From: Treponema sp.
GTDB taxonomy: Bacteria > Spirochaetota > Spirochaetia > Treponematales > Breznakiellaceae
NCBI GenBank assembly: GCA_009780545.1
Contig: WQZW01000019.1
Coordinates: 1-11,901, forward strand
Length of the DNA stretch: 11,901 nt
Reading direction: 5' to 3'
Made by a program: the position numbers and the translations under genes. Of the stretch, positions 7,428-11,901 are shown in pieces. Position 1 is the stretch's first letter. Each line of letters begins with the position of its first letter. Below the pieces are notes generated by a model. That model was not told where the DNA came from, ran no database searches, and saw nothing but the letters and a program-made list of their open reading frames with translations.

Positions 7428-8789
7428 GTGAAGGAAGAACCTCCGATATCCGAACGCTGGAACAACAAGGCCATCTTCAGCCTGCTTTGGCCCCTGATGA
7501 TAGAACAGATGCTGATGGTCGCCATGGGGGCCGCCGACACGGTGATGGTGAGCCATGTCGGGGAGTTCGCCGTTTCCGGTGTCAACATCGTCGACAATAT
7601 CAGCAATCTCCTCATCATCGCCTTTACCGCACTTTCCACCGGCGGCGGCATCGTGGTCAGCCAGTACATGGGCCGGCGGGATACGGCGAATTCCAGAGTC
7701 GCCGCCAAGCAGTTGGTCTACACGGCCCTTGCCGTCTCGCTTCTGGTTTCCCTAACCGCCGTAATTTTCCGCCGTCCGCTGATCACCCTTCTGTACGGCA
7801 GGATCGAGGACGACGTGATGGGAGCCGCGGCGATCTACTTCCTCCTTGCCGGCCTGTCGTACCCGTTCCTGTCGATGCACACCGCAGGTTCGGCCCTGTT
7901 CCGCGCCACCGGCAACAGCTTCGTCCCCATGCGCATCTCGATTTTTGTCAATATCCTTAAGGTGGGTCTGAACGTCTTCCTCATCTATTTCCTCAAACTG
8001 GGCGTCTTCGGTGCCGGCCTTTCCACCCTGATCAGCCGAATGACCGGAGCCCTGCTTTCCCTGTCCCTGCTGTACCGAAACCAGGAAAGCCCGGTCTCGC
8101 TTGCCGGTCTCCTGAACGTCCGCCTTGCCGTGCCGATGATACGGAACATCTGCAATATCGGCATTCCCAGTGCCCTGGAAGGTTCGATGTTCATGGTCGG
8201 CAGGATTCTTACCCAGCGGCTGTTCGTTCTTTTCGGGACCGCGGCAATGGCGGCCAATGCCGTTGCCAGCGTAATCAATTCGTTTTCGTTCGTTCCCGGA
8301 ATCGCCTTCGGGGCAACGCTGACCATCGTGGTCGGGCAGTGCATCGGTGCCGGCGACTATGCCTTGGCCAAAAAGCAGGCTTCCAAGATCCTCAAGCTGG
8401 CCTTTTTCTTCATTTTCACCATCAGCGTCCTAACCTACATCTTCATGGACGCGCTGATCGGCATTTTCGGCCTCAGCCCGGAAGCCCACGAGTTCGCGAG
8501 GGCCTACCTTCGGGTCCACTGCATCTCGATGGCCTTCGGTTGGGTAATGAGCTTCGCCATGCCCAACGCCCTCCGCGCCGCGGGCGATGCCCGTTACGTG
8601 ATGTACGTCGCCGTGCTGTCCATGTGGATCGCCCGGGTCAGCGCCGCCTACCTTTTCGTCTACGTTTTCGAGATCGGCCCGATAGGAGTATGGATTGCGA
8701 TGGGCACGGATTTCGCCATCAGGGGGATTTTCTACTACACAAGGTGGCGAGGCGGGAAATGGCAGAACAAAAAAGTGATAACGGGGTGA
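7428..8789 (+). CDS. MATE-family multidrug/metabolite exporter
   Basis: 453 aa polytopic inner-membrane protein of the NorM/DinF superfamily, normally exporting cationic or aromatic compounds in exchange for Na+ or H+. Two similar halves are visible, each beginning with a helix of the type LLWPLMIEQMLMVAMGAADTVMVSHVG (first half) and IGIPSALEGSMFMVGRILTQRLFVLFG (second half). The family signatures GGGIVVSQYMGRRD, SALFRATGNSFVPM and the equivalent AMPNALRAAGDARYVM are present. Around twelve hydrophobic segments fit the family. The only in-frame start after an upstream stop is GTG 7428; GCAGGA lies 11 nt before it, a moderate SD at long spacing. Alone on its transcript or with weak read-through into the MBL gene. 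Transport class is sure; the substrate cannot be told from sequence. Confidence 0.92.
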   Translation: MKEEPPISERWNNKAIFSLLWPLMIEQMLMVAMGAADTVMVSHVGEFAVSGVNIVDNISNLLIIAFTALSTGGGIVVSQYMGRRDTANSRVAAKQLVYTALAVSLLVSLTAVIFRRPLITLLYGRIEDDVMGAAAIYFLLAGLSYPFLSMHTAGSALFRATGNSFVPMRISIFVNILKVGLNVFLIYFLKLGVFGAGLSTLISRMTGALLSLSLLYRNQESPVSLAGLLNVRLAVPMIRNICNIGIPSALEGSMFMVGRILTQRLFVLFGTAAMAANAVASVINSFSFVPGIAFGATLTIVVGQCIGAGDYALAKKQASKILKLAFFFIFTISVLTYIFMDALIGIFGLSPEAHEFARAYLRVHCISMAFGWVMSFAMPNALRAAGDARYVMYVAVLSMWIARVSAAYLFVYVFEIGPIGVWIAMGTDFAIRGIFYYTRWRGGKWQNKKVITG

Positions 8790-8830
8790 TCCAAGTAGCG
8801 TTCGGCAACCTGGATTCAGGAGGTCGATTC

Positions 8831-8853
8831 GATCTGCCGCAAGCAGATTTCCG
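8831..8853 (+). terminator. Possible terminator after the MATE gene
   Basis: ATCTGC and GCAGAT form a perfect 6-bp stem with a 5-nt loop (8832-8848), extended by a G-U pair, followed by TTT and, later, TTTT. The T-run is short and interrupted, so efficiency would be low. Confidence 0.35.
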
Positions 8854-8892
8854 GCTATTTTCCTAGCATTAATACAGTTCCGCTTGCTTATG

Positions 8893-8922
8893 TTGGAATT
8901 CTCCACAAAACCCACCTATAAT
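8893..8922 (+). promoter_or_regulatory. Promoter of the MBL hydrolase gene, overlapping the first ATG
   Basis: -35 TTGGAA (8893-8898), 18-nt spacer and a perfect -10 TATAAT (8917-8922). The last two bases of the -10 are the first two of the ATG at 8921, so transcription should start near 8929-8930, where a second in-frame ATG lies. This favours a leaderless start at 8930. Confidence 0.65.
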
Positions 8923-8929
8923 GGAAGAT

Positions 8930-9847
8930 ATGGCAAGAACGAGAAGAACCCGAAAGAGCGGATTCCCCACCGTGGTGATTCTGGCGGCTTTGATTGCGGC
9001 CTGGTACCGCTTTGTGCCGGAACTGGCTGCCGAGCCTCCGGTACGGGCCGAACCGCAAACCGTATCGACGGATTTCGCCGAACCGGTGGCATACTCCGGG
9101 GACGGCCTCCTCGTGCATTACATCGACATCGGTCAGGGGGACGCAACCCTGGTGCAGGCTCCCGGTGGCAATATTCTCATCGACGGCGGGGATCGGCGGA
9201 CGGTGACGGCCTTCGTCCGCTACCTGAAGGAAGCCGGTATTTCGCGCATAGCCTACGTCATCGCAACCCATCCCCATGCCGACCATATCTCCGGTCTTGT
9301 CAACGTCCTTGACGAGTTTGAGATCGGGGCGGTGATCATGCCCAGGGTGGCGCACACATCGGCAACCTTTGAGCGGATGATCTCGGCAATCGAGCGGCAC
9401 GACATTCCGGTCGTGGAGCCAATTCCCGGAACCGTCCTCAATGTCGGCGATGTCCGGCTGACCATACTTTCCCCAAACGGCACGGACAGCAAAAACCTTA
9501 ACAACCATTCGGTTTCGGTGATGATCGGCTACGGCGGAACCCGCTTCCTCTTTACCGGCGATTCCGAAAGCGAGGCCGAGGAAGCGATGCTGGCCGGCGG
9601 CCTGGACCTTTCCGCCCAGGTCCTGCATGTCGGGCACCATGGCAGCATCACCAGCACCACCCGGGATTTCCTCGACGCCGTTTCCCCCCAAATCGCCGTG
9701 GTCAGCGTGGGCGCCCACAATTCTTACGGCCATCCCAACAAGGAAGTGATCCAACGACTCGAAACCGCCGGAGTCACCGTCTACCGCACCGACGAAAACG
9801 GCACCGTTCTGATCTCCAGTGACGGCCGCTTGGTCAAGGTTCATTAA
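8930..9847 (+). CDS. ComEC-like metallo-beta-lactamase-fold hydrolase, membrane-anchored
   Basis: 305 aa from ATG 8930 (308 from 8921). A basic N-terminus and one hydrophobic segment (approx. 13-27, FPTVVILAALIAAWY) indicate a signal anchor or uncleaved signal; the catalytic domain would be outside the cytoplasm. The domain begins with VHYIDIGQGDATLV, then the metal-binding HPHADH (approx. 114-119), NNHSVSVMIGYG, FLFTGDSESEAE, HVGHHGS and VGAHNSYGHPN, exactly the order in the C-terminal nuclease-like domain of the DNA-uptake protein ComEC. No Competence-domain membrane channel is present, so it is a stand-alone relative, of a type often annotated as an MBL hydrolase and probably acting on phosphodiesters such as extracellular nucleic acid. 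A perfect -10 overlapping ATG 8921 argues for the 8930 start. Followed after 20 nt by a DUF3006 gene, a common pairing. Confidence 0.9.
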   Translation: MARTRRTRKSGFPTVVILAALIAAWYRFVPELAAEPPVRAEPQTVSTDFAEPVAYSGDGLLVHYIDIGQGDATLVQAPGGNILIDGGDRRTVTAFVRYLKEAGISRIAYVIATHPHADHISGLVNVLDEFEIGAVIMPRVAHTSATFERMISAIERHDIPVVEPIPGTVLNVGDVRLTILSPNGTDSKNLNNHSVSVMIGYGGTRFLFTGDSESEAEEAMLAGGLDLSAQVLHVGHHGSITSTTRDFLDAVSPQIAVVSVGAHNSYGHPNKEVIQRLETAGVTVYRTDENGTVLISSDGRLVKVH

Positions 9848-9867
9848 TTTTAAGGAAGGGTTTGAGG

Positions 9868-10119
9868 ATGAAGCTTGTTGTTGACAGGATTGAAGGTGAT
9901 GTTACTCCGATTGCCGTTTGTTGCTGCCTGGAAATCGATGAGGATTTTGAAATAAGCCTGAGCGAGCTCCCGCCCGGAATCAAGGAAGGCGATGTCATCA
10001 CCAGGGAAGGAAATACCTATACGTATGACGAAGCTTTAACCAAGAAACGCATGGCGGACATTACCGCACGGATGAACAGGCTCTTTGATAATAACCGGCC
10101 TCAAGTTCCGCAGTGTTAA
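9868..10119 (+). CDS. DUF3006 family protein
   Basis: 83 aa. The first residues MKLVVDRIEGDVTPIAV, then LPPGIKEGDVITREGNTYTYDEALTKKRMADITARMNRLF, follow the DUF3006 pattern: a small beta-barrel-like part beginning with V-D-R-I-E-G, and a C-terminal helix rich in K/R and M with a TKKR core. Function unknown; members frequently sit directly downstream of ComEC-like MBL hydrolases, as here with 20 nt between, so the two are probably one operon. I start at ATG 9868, with AAGGAAGGG 7 nt upstream; a TTG two codons earlier is less well placed. Three clustered Cys (CCC near residue 17-19) are unusual for an otherwise plain small protein. Confidence 0.85.
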   Translation: MKLVVDRIEGDVTPIAVCCCLEIDEDFEISLSELPPGIKEGDVITREGNTYTYDEALTKKRMADITARMNRLFDNNRPQVPQC

Positions 10120-10165
10120 TCCCGTCAACACTTTTCGTCCAATCCAGTCCAGCCCGCATCCTGGC

Positions 10166-10184
10166 AAAAAAAATTGTCGGAGAC
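10166..10184 (-). terminator. T-tract, possible terminator of hemerythrin 2
   Basis: On the minus strand, about 25 nt past the stop, eight consecutive T follow a very short stem (GTC/GAC, 3-nt loop, extendable only by G-U pairs). The T-tract is convincing but the stem is not. The 79-nt gap to the convergent DUF3006 gene holds nothing else. Confidence 0.3.
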
Positions 10185-10198
10185 GGGCCGGGCACGAA

Positions 10199-10603
10199 TC
10201 AGCCTTTGTCGTTGATGTGGGCTCCCAGTTCCTTGTCCACCGAGCGAATATGCCGAACGATCCACTCTATGACCGAGCTGTTCAGGGCAATCGTGAAGCT
10301 GAGGGAAGGGCCGTTCTTGGCGTACTCCTCCTTAAGTTTGGCAAGGTTTCGGATGTACTCCTCGTGCTGGCCCCTGTGCCATTCATATTTGGGATAACCG
10401 CTGTTCCGCTGTAGTTGCTCCTCGTCCCGGAAGTGCTTCAGGACGTATTCCTCCAGAAAACCGATCAGCCGGTCGGTGTCCTCTTTCTTCGATGCCTCGC
10501 CACCTAAGGCCACGACATCGTTGATCCGCTTAATAAGTTCCTTGTGCTGCTCGTCGATATTCGGCACGCCGGTTTCAAGGTCGGCGGTAAACTCAAGTTT
10601 CAT
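10199..10603 (-). CDS. Bacteriohemerythrin 2
   Basis: 134 aa, a second di-iron oxygen-binding protein, the usual length for the single-domain family. All ligands are present with correct spacing: H20 (IDEQHKEL), H57 and E61 (KHFRDEEQ), H76 and H80 (WHRGQHEEY), H118 and D123 (RHIRSVDKE). It is clearly diverged from hemerythrin 1, lacks its N-terminal extension, and shares little outside the ligand motifs, so the two are not a recent duplication. Unlike hemerythrin 1 it has an SD (AGGGGGA before ATG 10603) and so a leadered mRNA. Convergent with the MBL/DUF3006 pair; its upstream region is the hairpin-rich stretch shared with mnmG. Confidence 0.93.
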   Translation of the reverse strand: MKLEFTADLETGVPNIDEQHKELIKRINDVVALGGEASKKEDTDRLIGFLEEYVLKHFRDEEQLQRNSGYPKYEWHRGQHEEYIRNLAKLKEEYAKNGPSLSFTIALNSSVIEWIVRHIRSVDKELGAHINDKG

Positions 10604-10710
10604 CCGTTTCCCCCTATGAATGTATTCGTTTCTGAAAAGCCAAGCCAGTTTTCATAGTACAGTTAACTCTAGGATGTTTTCCACCTACAGTCAAGAGATC
10701 GGAACCGGTT

Positions 10711-10737
10711 GGTCCATCATCCTGTGGATGATGGACT
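10711..10737. repeat. Perfect inverted repeat A (first copy of a paired element)
   Basis: GTCCATCATCC (10712-10722), loop TGT, then its exact complement GGATGATGGAC (10726-10736): 11 bp, plus a flanking G-U. Preceded by GGTTGG, as is repeat C. Same stem as repeat C except one base pair, changed on both arms. Confidence 0.9.
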
Positions 10738-10739
10738 GT

Positions 10740-10762
10740 GGAGATTTGCGAAGCAAATCTCC
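10740..10762. repeat. Perfect inverted repeat B with GCGAAGC tip
   Basis: GGAGATTTGC (10740-10749), loop GAA, GCAAATCTCC (10753-10762): 10 bp without mismatch, and three more weak pairs (10737-10765) that would compete with the base of repeat A. The tip GCGAAGC is known as an unusually stable DNA mini-hairpin. No T-run follows, so it is not a standard terminator. Confidence 0.9.
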
Positions 10763-10794
10763 GCGCCTTGGTTTACGGGAGAGAGTGGTTGGAT

Positions 10795-10821
10795 GGTCCA
10801 TCCTCCAAAGGAGGATGGACT
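10795..10821. repeat. Perfect inverted repeat C (second copy of the paired element)
   Basis: GTCCATCCTCC (10796-10806), loop AAA, GGAGGATGGAC (10810-10820): 11 bp, with a flanking G-U. Copy of repeat A 84 nt downstream; at stem position 8 an A-T pair is replaced by C-G. Confidence 0.9.
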
Positions 10822-10969
10822 CGTAGCAGAGCTCCTAAATCCAATCGGCCTGGCGCACGCTGCTCAGGCTGAAGCCTTCGCGCCTTTTCGGTCTGCGGCG
10901 CCTTAATTGGCGCTCTCGGCGTGGTGCCTTATTCATCCACGCACTGCGCGCGCTTTCGGTGGCCGCCTC

Positions 10970-10999
10970 ATGATTCCCGAACCTAATTCGCCGTATACT
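10970..10999 (+). promoter_or_regulatory. Promoter of mnmG, leaderless type
   Basis: -10 TATACT (10994-10999) is good; the -35 ATGATT (10970-10975, 18-nt spacer) is weak. Six bases separate the -10 from the ATG at 11006 and no SD is present, so transcription should start at the start codon. Confidence 0.55.
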
Positions 11000-11005
11000 G
11001 CAAGC

Positions 11006-11901
11006 ATGGACTACGATTGCATTGTTGTCGGCGGGGGGCATGCGGGGATTGAGGCTTCGCTGGCGGTGGCCAGGCTGGGGTTTCGGGTTTTGCTGGTAAC
11101 GCAGAACCCGGACTGCATCGGGGCGCTGTCCTGCAATCCGGCGGTCGGGGGGCTTGCCAAGGGGAACCTGGTGCGGGAAGTGGACGCCCTCGGGGGCGAG
11201 ATGGCCCGAATCACCGACCTGTCGATGATCCAGTACCGGGTGCTGAACCGTTCCCGGGGGCCGGCGGTGCAGGCTCCCCGGGCGCAGGCCGACAAGCGGG
11301 CGTATCAGGCGATCGCGCGGGCGGTTCTTGAGGCGCAGGCCGGGCTGGAAATCTTTATGGACACGGTGCAGGACCTGCTGATCGGGGAATCGGCGAAGGG
11401 AACCGAGGTTTGCGGGGTGCTTACCGCCCGTGGTCACCGGATAAGCGCACGGACGGTAATTCTTGCCGCCGGAACCTTTATGGAAGGGAAGATCTTTATC
11501 GGGGAATATGAGGCTCCGGAAGGAAGGCTCGGCGAGCCGGCGGCTTTGGGGCTGGGAGCGGCGCTCAGGCGGCGGGGCTTTGCGGCCGGGAGGCTGAAGA
11601 CCGGAACGCCGGCCCGGATCGCCGGGGATTCCATCGACTACGGCCGGCTGGAACGGCAGGAAGGCGAGGAGCCGGAACCGTTCTCGTTTTTCTCCGACGG
11701 AATCCCCGGCCGGCCGCAACTTCCCTGCTGGATAACCTACACCAACGAACGCACCCACGAGATTATCCGGGCCAACATCCACCGTTCGCCCATGTACGGG
11801 GGGAAGATCTCCGGAGTTGGGGCCAGGTACTGCCCTTCCATCGAGGACAAGGTGGTGCGGTTTCCGGAGCGGGAGCGGCATCACATCTTCATCGAGCCGG
11901 A
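11006..11901 (+). CDS. mnmG: tRNA uridine-5-carboxymethylaminomethyl modification enzyme MnmG (partial)
   Basis: 298 codons are open to the right edge; the full protein is usually about 620-650 aa. MnmG (GidA), with MnmE, uses FAD and a methylene-folate unit to modify wobble U34 of certain tRNAs. The FAD-binding start YDCIVVGGGHAGIEASLA is immediate, followed by the family signatures LSCNPAVGGLAKGNLVREVDALGG, MIQYRVLNRSRGPAVQAPRAQAD, LAAGTFMEGKIFIGE, RLKTGTPARI and GARYCPSIEDKVVRFPER. The catalytic and C-terminal MnmE-binding parts lie beyond the window. The ATG at 11006 has no SD; a -10 hexamer ends 6 nt upstream. Identification is certain. Confidence 0.97.
   Translation, partial: MDYDCIVVGGGHAGIEASLAVARLGFRVLLVTQNPDCIGALSCNPAVGGLAKGNLVREVDALGGEMARITDLSMIQYRVLNRSRGPAVQAPRAQADKRAYQAIARAVLEAQAGLEIFMDTVQDLLIGESAKGTEVCGVLTARGHRISARTVILAAGTFMEGKIFIGEYEAPEGRLGEPAALGLGAALRRRGFAAGRLKTGTPARIAGDSIDYGRLERQEGEEPEPFSFFSDGIPGRPQLPCWITYTNERTHEIIRANIHRSPMYGGKISGVGARYCPSIEDKVVRFPERERHHIFIEP

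Larger units (their letters stand above)
10604..11005. other. 402-nt non-coding region with hairpin array, between hemerythrin 2 and mnmG
   Basis: No gene is supported here on either strand. The left 100 nt would hold the hemerythrin 2 promoter, which I cannot place with confidence. Positions 10711-10821 carry three perfect hairpins (listed separately). From 10822 to 10969 the sequence is GC-rich with small inverted repeats (for example GCGCC and GGCGC around TTAATT near 10907-10922) and no T-run. The mnmG promoter lies at the right end. Confidence 0.7.

Noticed and set aside
7355..7960. 201-codon frame overlapping the MATE gene start
   Set aside because: Out of frame with MATE, His/Arg-rich as a +1 shadow, no family signature.
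8888..9844. Long minus-strand frame opposite the MBL hydrolase
   Set aside because: Composition-driven shadow of a well-supported gene with full catalytic motifs.
10711..10821. CRISPR array
   Set aside because: Only two related palindromes, no regular repeat-spacer pattern and no cas genes.
10620..10906. Small frames across the hairpin region
   Set aside because: They translate the palindromes themselves, lack SDs or promoters, and show no motif.
10835..11884. 349-codon minus-strand frame opposite mnmG
   Set aside because: Rich in Arg/Pro/Gly as expected for the antisense of GC-rich code; mnmG on the other strand is certain.

Overview
The window looks like a chromosomal piece of a GC-rich, probably anaerobic or microaerophilic bacterium. 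Its gene mix is a lactose/cellobiose-type PTS operon, two bacteriohemerythrins, a radical SAM enzyme, an RlmM-like methyltransferase, and an MnmG that reads as a standard bacterial type. A spirochaete of the Treponema kind is my best guess, but it is only a guess; no rRNA or marker phylogeny is available here.

Layout. (1) Positions 1-4538, minus strand: one PTS operon reading IIB, IIC, IIA, a GH1 6-phospho-beta-glycosidase, and a PRD-type (LicR/BglG family) regulator that runs off the left edge. The genes are packed (0, 13, 1 and 16 nt between them), carry Shine-Dalgarno (SD) sequences, and sit behind a good sigma-70-like promoter. (2) 4627-5565, minus: a compact RlmM-like 2'-O-methyltransferase. 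(3) 5750-6682, plus: a radical SAM protein with a shortened C-terminal SPASM-like region, divergent from the methyltransferase and overlapping the stop of the next gene. (4) 6679-7161, minus: bacteriohemerythrin 1, divergent from a MATE exporter (7428-8789, plus). (5) 8930-10119, plus: a membrane-anchored ComEC-like metallo-beta-lactamase-fold hydrolase followed by a DUF3006 protein. (6) 10199-10603, minus: bacteriohemerythrin 2. (7) 10604-11005: a non-coding stretch with three perfect hairpins, two of which are copies differing by a compensatory base-pair change. (8) 11006 to the right edge, plus: mnmG.

Three points stand out. First, the GH1 enzyme has Gln where the catalytic acid/base Glu should be (Q193, preceded by Cys instead of Asn), and the partner IIC has Ser where the family usually has a His (GIST for GIHG), so this operon may import and cleave an unusual beta-glycoside; the PRD1 His of the regulator also appears to be Asp. 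Second, at least four genes outside the PTS operon (rlmM-like, hemerythrin 1, the MBL hydrolase, mnmG) and probably a fifth (radical SAM) have no SD; instead a -10 hexamer ends 5-7 nt before the start codon, so they appear to be transcribed as leaderless mRNAs, while the PTS operon uses SDs throughout. Third, the hairpin array upstream of mnmG is unexplained.
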